The notes: generated by a model from the sequence alone, not told the origin. Positions 21,067 through 33,088 are shown, counted from the stretch's first letter. The stretch: 64,000 nt of DNA from Archegozetes longisetosus (GCA_018873245.2 JAEMBT020000009.1:7315288-7379287); one strand, 5' to 3'. Numbers and translations: made by a program.

Positions 21067-22955
21067 ATGAGTGAATCGATTGAATCAGTTGTTGATGATA
21101 ACTTTTCAATTAATGACAAGTTCGTTTCAATTAAAGTAAACGATATTTTTGATGAATTGAGTGAACAAAACCAAAGATTAAGAAAACAATTGGTTTTGGC
21201 CAACAAGTACAACACTATTTTACAAAAGTTTAAGCAATATTTGGATATAAATTCAATGAAATGCCAATGTTTTCACACAAACAGAAATCAATTGGATTTG
21301 ATTTATAGTGAATATAACGAATTCTGCGATAATCAAAATCAATTATATTCTGAGCATGACTCTGAAGAAAATAATATTAATTTGAATATAAATAATATCG
21401 AGAATAGAAATGATAGTAATAAAAATACATTAATAATTAAGCCAATAGTGAATAAAGCGAGAAAAACATTTACTAACAATGACAATAAGTCATTAATATC
21501 AGAAATAATAGTCAAGAAAGAAGTGAAATATCCATGGAATCCAAGACATAAATGTATTTGGATTGGATGTAATTTCAAAACTGATAAGAAGAAGATATTG
21601 AACGATCACATGAACATTCACAAAGAAGTTCGACCATATCTTTGCACTGATAGTAAATGTGGTAAAACTTTCTTCTCTGACAAGAGTTTGAAAGCGCACC
21701 GAAAACGACATATCGCTGGAAAACGGTACAAATTGTCTTCAATAGGTGAAGAATCTGTTAACAAGAGTTATATTGAGACCAAAAAGGTTCAGTTCAATTC
21801 TACAAAGTCAGAGAAACAAATTAGGAGTGGCGTTAAGGCGGAACAAATCGGTAGTAGTGTAAATGAAGTTCAAACCGATATTAATTCCAATAATACCGAT
21901 AATAATGATAATCAAAATTGTGATAATAATGACAATACGACTTCTGTTGTGAAGAAATATCAGAGAAATTTGCGTCATAAGTGTTCTTGGGTTGGATGCG
22001 ACTTCAAAACTGAGAAGAAGCTTATACTTAAAGATCACATGAATATACATAAGAATATTCGTCCCTATGTTTGCCCCGAACCGAATTGCGGTAAAAGATA
22101 TTTTTCATCAAAAAGTTTGGGCTCACATCGAAAGCGACACTTAAACACAGGCAGCTATAAGTGTTCGTATTCTGATTGTAGTTTTAATGGTCGTACACTA
22201 AACATAGTCATGGCTCACATCAAACTTGTTCACTCTATTGATAAGCCATTCTACTGTTCTCATTGCGAACAGTATTTTGAAACTGAATTCTCTTTTAAGC
22301 GTCATTTAGTGTCGCACTTGGAGACTAACTATAAATGTGATTATCCTAACTGTTCCTATCGGTCGAATCAGTTGTCGAAATTCAATGTTCATTTGCGGAA
22401 ACACACGGGGGAGAAGCCGTTCAAGTGCGAATGGCCTGGTTGTGAGAAGATATTTAGCAGATTAGATGGACTTAAAGATCATCAGATAAGACACAGCGAT
22501 TTGAGACCTTTTCATTGTTCATGGCCAGGGTGTGAGTCCAAGTTTAAGAGAGCTAATGATTTGAAAATGCACTGTAAATATATTTTGATTTATTACTGAT
22601 TGAGATTTAATTCGGTTTTAGCTAAGAAGTTATTGTTTTGTATTAAATTTTAATCAATCTTTTAGCCAATTATCACACAAACGAGCGTCTATTGAAGTGT
22701 GATTGGCCCGGCTGTGAGTTCAGGACTCTGACCAATAAAGTACTTAAAGAACATGAAATGAAACACAACGGAGAGAGTTATGACTGCACTTGGAATAAGT
22801 GTGACAAAAAGTTCAAATTGAAAGATGATTTGGAAAATCATTTACGTCTTCACGAAAATCCTCTGAAGTGCGATTGGCCCGGCTGTGAAAAAACGTATAC
22901 CTTGAAGTCATCGTTTAAATATCATATGCATGCTCATAGACGTCAACTCAAATAG
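21067..22955 (+). CDS. C2H2 zinc-finger protein, paralogue 2 (2 exons, 12 fingers)
   Basis: Tandem paralogue of the gene at 15805, with 598 residues. Exons are 21067-22573 and 22666-22955. The intron starts GTAAAT, ends TTTTAG, and splits the same codon as in paralogue 1 (joined reading KMHSNYH). The domain order is the same: N-terminal coiled-coil-like VNDIFDELSEQNQRLRKQ, fingers 1-2, a variable Asn/Asp-rich linker, fingers 3-9, and fingers 10-12 in exon 2. The N-terminal 90 codons and exon 2 are almost identical to paralogue 1, whereas the linkers and fingers 1-4 differ much more. That suggests patchy gene conversion or localised fast change. All zinc ligands are present. Its function is unknown. 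Confidence 0.85.
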
Positions 22956-24774
22956 ACGAGACTTTGATTTAACTACTTTTGTTTTGTTATTTCGTTTTTA
23001 ATTTAATAGGTATCAAATTTTATTGTTGTTAAACGATTTTAAGCTTTAATTTAATCATTGGGTGCATTCATTTCCGGTAATTGAACGATAAATGACTTGA
23101 GCGAAGTCCAATCACTTTTATTGGTTTCAATATAATTTTATGAACTCTTGAATGGAAGTATTTTATTAACTTAATTATTTTACAAAAAGCTTTAGCTTTA
23201 AATATGTTTTAAATTTATTTTGAATTTTGATTTTGAGCTGCTCCAGGTCAACTTATTGTACAACTTTGTATTTAATTAATTGAAAACCATTTGATGATTA
23301 ATGTAGTTTTTGGTGCAGTTGTTATCAAAGTTTATTAAACAATTTTATTGTATGATACTTTTAAATTGAAAATTTACTGCAATGTTTCTTACTACGCCAC
23401 AAAAAATTGATTTTAACTCAAATTTCGAGTTATCTTTTTCTGTTTTCATAACTAAAAAGTTAGATATAATGGTTATAAAATGATTATAAAGTGATTAGAG
23501 GTTGAGCTAGTTTGCCAGGTCAGTTTGAGGTAGTTTAGACGATATACGAAACTGTTAATAAAAGGGAGATTGCAATACATTAAAGTTCATATTTAAAAGC
23601 ACTAGAAAGTCTAGTGATAACTTATAAGATAAGTATATAATTTTATGAATGAACATTCACTTAAACGTTTGAACCTTTTGATAGTACACTGTATATCAAT
23701 CTTTCTTTCACAAATACTTTCATAGGTTTATCATTCGTTCTTCATAATATACTTAAGAACGAAGTAGGAAGACCATCAGCTAAAATTTATGCCATCTTAA
23801 GAAACATTAACTAAGGATTATTTAATTCTCAAAGAACTGAAACTCTAAGGCAATTAATTAACTTCTCAATTTGTTCATAACCTTTAAGAACTCGAAAAAT
23901 AGTTCAGTTGTTTGAAAACTAATTCCTAAACTCTGACGAAGTTTGTGTAGAAGTTTTAGCACGAGATTGCATAGTATGATATACTGTCTTTAGTGGTTGT
24001 TCGGCTTTTCAAGGATAAAGTCAAAGTATAATGAAAAGTCATGAAATTAAAGTAAAAGAAAGTCAAATGAAAAGCTTAAAAGTGAAACGCCAACTGTCGC
24101 ATAGATACAATATTGGCCTGATAAATAGGATCTGAACGAAAAATACATAGTTTCATAATTAGTATTTCTCTTACACTTTGATCCAGAACAGGTTTCTGAT
24201 CAAGAAAAATATTATTTACCGAAAGTAATACCTAAATTAGTTAGAGTTCAAATTCATGTAAATTCTATCTGTGTGTGGACCCAAAGAACATAATCGGTAT
24301 ATGTTCATTCTATACATATCTTGTTGATTAGCATCAAGCATTGGGTATAAAGGACTATGCGGACCACTCAAATTTGCCTTCTTTGCCCAGTGTACTACGT
24401 GCATACCTAACCTAACTTATTAAACAAATATGGTAGTATTGGACTCAATCCAGTTAAGTTAGTTTAGATGAGGAGAATGGACGAGTAGCGCTCTCAGGGT
24501 AGAAATTTAGTTTGGGCAGTCCGCGTAACTCAATATACCTGATGCTTAGCTCAAACCAAGGCAGGTGCCGAACGAACATTCACCGACAGCTTCTCTGATG
24601 GACTAAAAGTATTCGAGACGTAATATATATAAGAACTATTCTCGCGTTCTTCGCAAAGTCAGTGTATGTCAAATCAAAACAAATAGCATTTGTTGCAAAG
24701 CCTCTTACAGTTTTGATTAGAGCTAACATAACTTAAAATAAAATCAATAAAAAAGTAATTATTTTATTCAAAAA
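22956..24774. other. Intergenic region before zinc-finger gene 3, no gene seen
   Basis: AT-rich, becoming less so from 24250 to 24720 (for example CTTTGCCCAGTGTACTACGTG near 24390). No reading frame or element ends were recognised. Confidence 0.45.
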
Positions 24775-26391
24775 ATGGATGAACTAATTAGTGAAAGTGG
24801 TGAGAAGAAGATACCAAAAATAAACATAAACGACATCTTCGACGAGCTAAACGAAGAGAACTTAAGATTAAGAAATGATTTGTTATTTGCTAACAAGTAC
24901 AACAATATATTACATAAATTTAAATACTATTTAGATAAAATAGCGATCAAATGTGAATGTTTCGATCAAACCAAACACGAACTACAATCTATTTACGCAG
25001 AATTCAATCAATTTATTAAAGAAAAAAACCAAAAACAACAACTCTTTTCCAAACAAATTATATTTAGTAACAGTTTTATTGAAGATAAGATCAATGAAGA
25101 CAACAATCAGCTGCTTAGAAATAAGTCAACAATTAATAAGTCGTTCAACAACTGCGATAAGAGTCAAATATTTTTCGATGCAATCAATCCAAGAAAGTCT
25201 TATTATATAAAGAATATGCATAAGAAGCGACACAAGTGTTCGTGGATAGGATGCCATTTCGGGACAAATAAGAAGACAGTTCTTAACGATCATATGAACA
25301 TTCACAAAGATGTTCGTCCGTATTGTTGCACAGAAACTGATTGTGGCAAAAATTCTTCTCTGAAAAGAGTCTAAGTGCTCATAGAAAACGACATTTGCCT
25401 ACCGGTAGTTATAAGTGCTTATGGCCTCACTGTCACTTCATGGGTAGAACTATGGATATTGTTAGATCTCATATCAAGCTTAGACATACTGACGATCAAA
25501 TGCTCAAGTGTTCTCAGTGTGAACTTGAGTTTGATTCGCAAAATGATCTCACTCTTCATTTGGAGTCGCATTTGGAGGCTAAGTATAAGTGCGAATGGCC
25601 TGACTGCCATTATAAGTCTAATCAATTGTCCAAACTCAATATTCATATGAGAACTCATACTGGTGAGAAACCTTTTGCTTGTGAGTGGCCTGGATGTGAG
25701 TCACGGGTAATTCAATTCTCTCTCATTTAATTGATTATCATTTCAAATAAATATTAAATCTATTGAAACGGTCTTATCTTATTTGAAGTGTTCAAATGAA
25801 TCTTTTTGTATGAAATAATTACTTGTATTTTAATATTTAAAGATTTGATATAAAACACTTTTTGATTTAATACAATCTGAAAATTAATACAATTTTTTTC
25901 TGTAGTTCACTCGTAAAGATATATTAAAAGAACATATGATGAGGCACAACGAGTTGAGACCATTCGAGTGCCAGTGGCCGGGTTGTGATGCAAAGTTTGT
26001 GACTCAATATGAACTCAAATATCATTCAAATTATCACACCAAAGAAAAACAATTAACATGTGATTGGCCTGGATGTGAGTTTAGGGCTTCGAAAAAGATT
26101 GCGTAAGTTATAAATAATGCCATTTACTAAAATTAAGATTAAGATTATTTTTTGGATTCTTTAAGGCTCAAACACCATAAAATCAAACACACGGGCGAAC
26201 ACTTGATTTGTGGGTGGCCTGAATGTGGCAAAAAGTTTGCTCTGAAAACCACTTTAGACAATCACATGAAATTACACGAGAATCCGTTGTGCTGTGATTG
26301 GCCCGGATGCGAAAAGACGTTCACTTTGAATTCGTCTTTTAAATATCATATTCGCTCGCATCAAAAGCATTTAAATAAAATTATGTCCTGA
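24775..26391 (+). pseudogene. C2H2 zinc-finger protein, paralogue 3 (3 exons, one frameshift)
   Basis: Exons are 24775-25706, 25906-26102 and 26166-26391, with GT-AG introns. Joined length is 1355 bases, one short of 452 codons. The missing base is at about 25343-25350, where paralogues predict CGKKFFSEKSLSAH but the sequence has only five A's, giving a stop after KNSSLKRV. All other codons and zinc ligands are intact downstream, so this is either a recent lesion or a homopolymer error in the assembly. The domain plan is the same coiled-coil-like N-terminus (INDIFDELNEENLRLR) and then ten fingers. The duplicated finger pair and its linker found in paralogues 1 and 2 are absent, so this probably keeps the ancestral order. 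It has one more intron than the others. Confidence 0.75.
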
Positions 26392-27509
26392 TATGTTCTT
26401 TGTTTCGTTGTTTTATTAGATTATTTTAGACAAGTTGAGATAATTTAAACATTTTTATTGATTTGTAAGATATTTTGCTCTGATTACCACCGATTTATTT
26501 GTATGTTAAATAGAGAAATATGTTAATTTAAAATGTAATACCTCGATATCGTGAATCGCTGGTCACCGATGATTCACATTAATTATAACGATGTTCACTA
26601 TAAAGCGGCAATTTGTTGAATAGTAAGGATATCTCGAACAAGTTTATGATCTGAAAACTTAAATAGCTTTTAATTGTTCAATAAAATTAAAAATAAATAG
26701 TTAGGACCTATAATGTAGTTTTATTTAGTGCTTCATTTGTTTATAAAACTAGGTTAAAAGTAAAAAGGTTAGAGATGGTTAAAATAACCAAAGAAAAGTG
26801 AATTTTTGTCGTGGAAACTCTTGTTAAATTCAAATACTATGTGTTGCGATCGGATAAGTACATACACTATATCGAGGATTCACTATAAAGAGGTTCACTA
26901 CATCAATGTATTACTGTATTTTGTAAATAACTTATAGATTTTTATCTGACAATAGTAAATATTGCAATTTATTTGAATATTTAAGTTTTACTTTAACATT
27001 TTTCTATCGATTAGTTGAGCAAAGCTTAAGTATTGTTCTACGTTCCCTGCGATCAAATAAGCTTATTTTCGTTCTTCGCTCATGACTTTGTAAAGATTCG
27101 CAACAATAAAATGAATTGGTGAAAATAATTAATTATTGAATTCAAAACTCTTCAAATAGAATTCGAAAAATATACTGTCCGAAAGATAAGAGAAAATCAA
27201 CAAATAGATTAAAAGTAAGCATTAGTTGCGAATAAATGCTTAATTCAACTATTCTTTACGATACTTGAAAGTAATTATTGAAAGAGGTTTGCCTTATTAA
27301 TTAATTCGAGAAAAAGATACAAACAAGAGGTGAGTATTAAGGTCTTGTTCGATGGATATGTAGATCATTTGTGTGAACTTTTGTTGTCATGTCTGACAAT
27401 TGAAGATGAATTTACAAACTTAATCGGATTCGATATTTAACTTGTCAAACAAGATGAGACTGCTCTTGATGAAGATCTTAAGAATGCTAATGCTGGTTTT
27501 TAATATTGA
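26392..27509. other. Intergenic region, no gene seen
   Basis: AT-rich. It contains CTATATCGAGGATTCACTATAAAGAGG-like text near 26868-26895 and a similar TCACTATAAAGCGG near 26595, hinting at a decayed repeat. No gene is recognised. Confidence 0.4.
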
Positions 27510-27596
27510 GACGGGAAGTCAATGGTCCCGTCTATAAGCCGCCGAGGTTTACTGAGGAAATATTCTCAGACAAACAGTCGCCCTTGCGGCGAACTG
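27510..27596. other. Cluster of three short GC-rich stem-loops
   Basis: GACGGGA/TCCCGTC pairs at 27510-27516 with 27526-27532. CTGAG/CTCAG pairs at 27552-27556 with 27565-27569. CAGTCGCC pairs with GGCGAACTG (one bulged A) at 27575-27582 with 27588-27596. They stand out in an AT-rich background. They may be part of a structured RNA, a SINE or a transposon end; nothing identifies which. Confidence 0.45.
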
Positions 27597-27699
27597 TCAT
27601 GTTCTGAGTAAGTAAAGCAGAAGAAAGAAGACAAAAAGAAGAATAAAAAGTTATATTTCACTTAATGCGAATCGTTTTATTCCCAAATTGTTTCTGAGG

Positions 27700-28900
27700 A
27701 GCTCTTGAAACAGGGCTCTTTTAGACTAACCAAATTTTTTTTCAACCAAAACTGGTATTTTATCAAAAATTACTGATAAAAAATGGACAAAATCTGGACA
27801 AAATCTGGACACTAGTTTTTTTGCAACTATTTTATATTGAATAATCATTGATTACATTTATGAATGTTCTAATTATGTTTTTGATTAGATTTGACTGATT
27901 TTAAGAGTTTTTCATCATTTTTTACATAAGACTTGAATTCAATACAATCCATATTAAAGTTATTTTTAATACAAATTTCGGCGTTAATTAAATCAATACT
28001 CATTAAACCTCTTTCGTCAGTCCATATCCTCTGTAAATACCTGAAATCTCATTCAGCAAAATCACTACTTATAGATAGGGTGACCACCTCTTGCTTGTCT
28101 CATGACGGAACAAAAATAACAAAGGGGACCCCTTACATTTTTGAAATGAAAAATGCTCCAATTATTAGTCATTACAAATATTTAGGTGTCACACAATACA
28201 TTCTAATATTAAAACATCGAAAATTATTATTCAACAAATTATTAGTCGACAAATTCTTGAAATCATTTTCGCCAATATTTTGCAATATTTCGAAATGATA
28301 TTCAATTGTTTTACTCTGCCTTCTTTTAGGTTCAGGAAATCATTGAAAGAATTAATTTTATCGAATAGTAAGTCTTCGTCGACATAAATACTCAATAATT
28401 TATTCATTCATTTGTTTAATATTAATTTATTCAAAAATTTATTTATTCGATTCAAAAAATGTAATATTCAAGATTAAATTCAATTTAATTAATAAATACT
28501 TTATTATTTGATTTGAGAAACAATCGATAGAAATCTGAAATAATGAGACGAAGACAAACACAAGAACTATTAATGGATTTGTCTTATAATTGACTGAAGA
28601 AATCAATTATAAATTCAATGATATTTTGCACTAAAACTGATTCATTGACACATTAAGTCGTCTGTATAACGCTTTATAATAAAATGTTATGAAATAGTGA
28701 TAAAGTTTTTGTTGGATTTTTTCAAATAAACCAATAATAAAAAATATAATAAAATTCTACAACACTTTAAAAGAAATTGTGATACGTTTGCAGTGCTTTA
28801 CTGCAATTAATTCAATAATTTACTATTTGTTCACAAAGTTTTCTCAAACATGAAAAATGGACTTTTCTAAATCCATTTCTTATCCCACACTGGACACTGT
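27700..28900. repeat. Decayed transposon material, hAT-like motifs
   Basis: Triplicated TGGACAAAATC at 27782-27812, a TAGGGTGACCACC motif at 28076, and, beyond the inserted element, TGGACGTCTGGTCAGTCTA at about 29380-29398. The TAGGGTGACCA form is common at hAT ends. No matching pair of ends with an 8-bp duplication was found. No transposase frame is recognised; the open frame at 27933-28298 has no family features. Confidence 0.4.
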
Positions 28901-28908
28901 TGTGAGAT

Positions 28909-29341
28909 TAGGGTGACCAGGTGTCCCGCATTGTGCGGGATTGTCCCACATTTAAGAGTTGTGTCCCGCATGCCGTATGCACCCTTTGAGGGACGGAAAA
29001 TATCGCACATTTTAAGATTTATCTTAACAGATTCCCATTGTATGTTTTTATTTAATGCAAATAACGTGATTTTATTGTCAACACGTTTCTTATCTTAAAA
29101 TATGTAGAAGTCTTTAGATAAAGAGTTTTAATCCATTTATCTGATACCTTGTTTTCATTCACATCGTGTGTGACTCTTATAAAGTGCAGTTCTCAATCAA
29201 GTCTTAAGTTTATATTTCAAGTAATTGTTATTTCAAACTGTGATTTGTAACTTCAATCAGGTTAAAACTCTTTAAAAAATGTTGTAAGGGGGCCAAAATT
29301 TTTTTGTCCCGCATTTAAAAGCTTTTGACTTTGTCACCCTA
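28909..29341. mobile_element. hAT-type MITE, 433 bp
   Basis: It starts TAGGGTGACCAGGTGTCCCG and ends GTCACCCTA. It is flanked by TGTGAGAT (28901-28908) and TGTGAGAC (29342-29349), an 8-bp target duplication with one mismatch. Subterminal TGTCCCGCAT blocks occur on both sides (28920-28975, and inverted features near 29306). No coding capacity. It is inserted in older transposon-like sequence. Confidence 0.8.
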
Positions 29342-29349
29342 TGTGAGAC

Positions 29350-29686
29350 CCCAAAAAACTGAACAATCCAGTCCAAAACTGGACGTCTGGTCAGTCTAGC
29401 TCCATTATATATACATGTGTTTAACAAATGATCAGTACGACTTGTACTGACCATCAGTAGATTATAAAAGTTGTGCTTGTGCTCTGTGTATTATGTGTTC
29501 ATTTGTTATATCATTTGTTTGTTTATGTGTCAATAGACAATTCAAGTTTTTTCTATGCCAAATCGAAATTCTAAATTTTAAAAGCATTTTTCAAAGATTT
29601 TTTAATTTAAAAGTTGTTAGGAAAATTGTGAACCAGAATTTACACGAAGAAATAATTGTTGTTCTCATTGGCTCAATTCTCATAAA
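29350..29686. other. Remnant sequence between two hAT-type elements
   Basis: The first 50 bases contain CCAGTCCAAAACTGGACGTC, probably part of the older element that hosts 28909-29341. The rest is AT-rich with no recognised gene. Confidence 0.4.
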
Positions 29687-29694
29687 CTAGGAAT

Positions 29695-30368
29695 TAGACC
29701 TGTTCATCGGACTCGGGTCGGGTTAGACGAGTCGGCCCGAAATTTATTTCAAAACGTTTTATATTTGAAGAATACAGCTCCGAAAAATATGTTTGAGATA
29801 GTATCATTGTGGTAGCGGATAAACCTTCAGTAATGAAGCTTGAATTTAAAGATATTTTATGGATAGAATGTCTCTCTCATAATATGAATTCAGTCCAAGA
29901 ACATATTATTGATGAATGCAATGGAATAAATTCAATAAATGAATTGATCGAAAACTGTAAAGCTTTGGAGAAAGTGGCTAAACAGTCAGGATTTCAAAAT
30001 CAAATAGATATTACATTGAAAAGTATGACAGGAGTGAGACGGGATTCATGATATGATCACCTGAATTCAATTAAAATTAATTACCTGAAGATGAGGTCTT
30101 TATCTATTGAAAACAACAAACTATATGATATCTTCAGAAAGATTATTGAAAAATTATTGAATACTCTAAAAAACAAGATTTCTCATATTGTGTCCATTTT
30201 TTATGAATGTAATGTAGACCACAACTAACTTGATCAATAAACTAATTAAACTTTACCTGTTTAGCAATTTTAATTCTCGTTCGGGTCGGGTTGGGCCAGC
30301 CTTCTTCAGCTTTCGGGTCGGATCGGGTCGGGTCGGGCCGGGAGTTTTGGGCTCGATGTACAGGTCTA
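29695..30368. mobile_element. hAT-type element, 674 bp, with transposase fragment
   Basis: The terminal inverted repeats TAGACCTGTTCATCG and CGATGTACAGGTCTA match at 14 of 15 positions. They are flanked by a perfect 8-bp duplication CTAGGAAT (29687-29694 and 30369-30376). Subterminal regions are tandem GGGTCGGGT-type arrays in inverted orientation. Internal coding remains are listed separately. The perfect target duplication indicates a fairly recent insertion. Confidence 0.88.
29809..30051 (+). pseudogene. hAT transposase internal fragment
   Basis: About 80 codons reading IECLSHNMNSVQEHIIDECN and then a helical segment with ALEKVAKQSGFQNQ. This resembles the hAT transposase region in which a C-x2-H/LN pattern precedes the insertion domain. 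It sits inside a 674-bp element with hAT ends and an 8-bp target duplication. It is far too short for a working transposase. The first codon is not a true start. Confidence 0.55.
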
Positions 30369-30376
30369 CTAGGAAT

Positions 30377-30989
30377 AAGCACGTCAAATGACGGGCCAAA
30401 TATAGAGTACAAAATTTCAATGAACTTCAAATACAAAAATGAGTAAATAAGATTATTTGAAAGCTTTAACATAAACTATCATAGTATTTAAATGATAGGA
30501 AAATATTTTCCAAAATATATATGTATTTTTTACTCTAATTTTAGTGAAAATTTATGATTAATAGTAGCTTATAGGTTTAGTTGAATTGGAATCTTTGTCA
30601 AGCATTATAGTCAATGAAAAAATTACTTAAAATTTATATTGATTTTCAGTTTTACAATTAAATTGAAACACATTAAAGTTTGTAAAAACATTTTAATGCT
30701 TGAAATCCTCGAATATTCTCAGTTGAAGTAAATAATCTTACATTTTCCTAATTACTAAGTTTGTTATACATATTAATGAGTGATTTTAACAACATCTTAA
30801 AACGTAAGCATAATTTAATTTACTTGTCAGCCCAGAGACAATAAGATTAGTTAAATTTGTATGCAATTGAATTGATACAATACAAAGTTTTTTGTATCTT
30901 TTGTCAACATATTGTTTGGTTAGGTTAAAATCAATAACAATGTCTGAAGAGTTCTAAAAATATAATTTCGTAAAGTTCTTAATGAAATT
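30377..30989. other. Spacer, no gene seen
   Basis: AT-rich sequence with no open frame, terminal repeats or RNA gene recognised. Confidence 0.45.
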
Positions 30990-31631
30990 AAAGGAGGATG
31001 ATATTTTTCTATGGATGCCTGGGCTCAGTCCGATTTCGATGAGCGGCATATCATTTTAAAGGTGTTTTAATGCTGAACACAAAAGTTTTTAGGCACTTTA
31101 TACCTAAATCAATAGTTCTCGAGTTATGAGGGAAAAACCACCTTATGTTAAAAATTTTTTCGGGTTTTTAGCCACAGAAATACAACTTTTGTGTTGCCCG
31201 CTCCCTACCACGTGAAGGTAAACCCGAAGGGAGCATAAAACTAAAACCAGAACTATAAATAAAATACAAACTAAAAGGTTAAAATAATTAATCTGTGTCA
31301 ATCGATTAATAGAGAGGTGTCAGCCTGCCCCGTTCCCTTTGCGAATCATTACTGGAAGCACTTTGCCAGACTTAGTCAGTAGCCCCCTAGAGGTTTCTCC
31401 TATGGTGAGCATCTAATTCTGCTTGAAAAGAACTTTCTAAAGATATATATATTATAAAGGTTTTGGTCTTATAATGCCTGAATTTGTAATAACCGTCCCA
31501 TACCCTTTGTAGCTTATAACTCGGAAACGGAATGAGATAGACTATAAGTTGTACATATATTTCGACTCAGGGAAGTGAGATCTATCCAAGGAAACCTAAA
31601 TCAGCTGAGTCCAAAAATATTGTCCTCCTTT
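30990..31631. mobile_element. MITE-like element with AAAGGAGGA termini
   Basis: The left end is AAAGGAGGATGATATTTTT and then GGA. The right end, reverse-complemented, is AAAGGAGGACAATATTTTTGG. About 16 of 19 bases match as terminal inverted repeats. The interior has no transposase. The flanking duplication is unclear, so the class is not assigned. Confidence 0.55.
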
Positions 31632-31675
31632 CGTTTTAAAGTTTAGCACTATCCTTGTTCAATAATCTAAATATT

Positions 31676-31885
31676 GTCACATTTATTTTTGTGACGAGAG
31701 ATCATCTATATACAAAAGAACCGATCTAAATGTTTTATGTAGAGTCTTTCGTATGTGTGTGTATAAGTTGAACGAATCGGAATCGGGGGGCCTCAATGTA
31801 AGTCCCAATCCGTTATTACATATAATTCTATCAGTCTAGTAAGACTTGATAGAATGTGCTTCAGTAGGTGAGTTAAGTCATAACT
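31676..31885 (+). repeat. Dispersed repeat, copy 1 (about 205 bp)
   Basis: Closely matches 58062-58265 in the same orientation. Both begin TGTCACATTTATTTTTGTGACGAG, contain GGAATCGGGGGGCCTCAATG, and end in GATAGAATGTGCTT. It opens with a short stem (TGTCACA/TGTGACG). It may be a SINE, or the shared tail of a larger element. Confidence 0.7.
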
Positions 31886-32100
31886 TACTTTTAATATATA
31901 ACTTTTATTAATGCAAAATATATAAAACGATCCAATAGCAGTTATTCACTACTACTTTTCTTACATACCATACAGTACAAAGTAAGAGAGATTTCTGACA
32001 TACTTTACAGTACAAAGTAAGAAAATAATAATATCCTTAATAAGAAATCGCTTCTGCTTGTATACTCTTTTTGATGTACTGAACTTACTATATTTAGCTT
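31886..32100. other. Spacer next to the inner duplication breakpoint
   Basis: Contains a direct repeat ACAGTACAAAGTAAGA (31972-31987 and 32008-32023). The homology to the left arm begins abruptly at about 32101. Confidence 0.45.
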
Positions 32101-32524
32101 AATGATGGAAAGAAAACATTTATAGCCTATGGAAATGAAAAAATTCAACCGTTTATTAAAGGCTACTCTAAAACACCATTAAAAAAGTTGTATTTATCTT
32201 TAAGAAGGAATAGAAAGTGCGTCGTTCATTTAATAGACGAATTTAGAACAACAAAGTTATGTTCAAATTGCCATCAACAATGTAATACATCTGAATCACC
32301 ACATCGTTTCCAATTTTGCCCAAATTGTAAAAAAGTGTGGAATCGCGATGTAAACGCAGTAAGAAACATTTTATTTAAAGCTAAATATTTTGTACAAAAC
32401 TTGTCTAACCCAAATTGTTTCTCAAGGGAAAGTCAACATTTTTTTGATTGCTCCCCCATTGGAAGGCTATCAAATTTGGTACCTTTTGTAATCTTTATTG
32501 ATCACAAAATCGGTCTTTAAAAGG
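32101..32524 (+). pseudogene. Fanzor homologue, truncated second copy
   Basis: Carries only the C-terminal part. It starts in GKKTFIAYGNEKIQ and continues through HLIDEF (alternative RuvC glutamate), the CSNC...CPNC zinc finger and WNRDVNAVRN (RuvC-III), then the 3' untranslated part, the terminal repeat TCGGTCTTTAAAAGG (ends 32524) and TTAA (32525-32528). The open frame runs to 32520, longer than copy 1 because the stop is lost. RuvC-I and the whole N-terminal half are missing, so it cannot be functional. It lies in the right duplication arm, and its flank beyond the element matches copy 1's flank. It is therefore a by-product of the duplication, not a new insertion. Confidence 0.88.
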
Positions 32525-32709
32525 TTAAGCTGATCATAAGGCCAGTCATTTCTCAGTCATAGCTATAAGATTGGTTATGAAGTTATAACTTTTTTCTGAA
32601 ACGCTAAAGTAATAAAATATTTAGTCTTAAGTTCGATCTTACTAATTACGAGAGATATGAAATTTAAAAGTGGGACTTAAGTAAAAAGTCGCCTTTAAAT
32701 GATAGCTAT

Positions 32710-33088
32710 CTGTTAATAGAAACAAATGATAACAATTATATCGGCCAATGCCTTCTTAATCAATTAATGAATTGAATTAAAAATCAGTATTTTTAACATA
32801 CAATTTACAGATATGTTTTACATACCTAAAGCATACTTTATTGCACAACAGCGTAAAAATTAAAAGGTTTAGATTTTATTTTCACCGTAAGCAACAAGTC
32901 GTATGAAATTTTGAGTTATAAAACTTTCTAAGACTTAAATTTTATGCTGTTTTGCAAGGAAGTATGCTTTAAGTATGCAAAAGATATCTGTAAATTGTAT
33001 GCTGAAAATACTGATTTTTAATTCAATTCATTAATTGATTAAGAAGGCATTGGCCGATATAATTGTTATTATTTGTTTCTATTAACAG
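32710..33088. repeat. Fold-back: about 150-bp inverted repeat
   Basis: 32710-32861 (CTGTTAATAGAAACAAATGA...) returns as its reverse complement at 32938-33088, with a 76-base loop. The left duplication arm has only one of these arms (10540-10697), so the second arm was made by a local inverted duplication after the large one. Confidence 0.85.
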
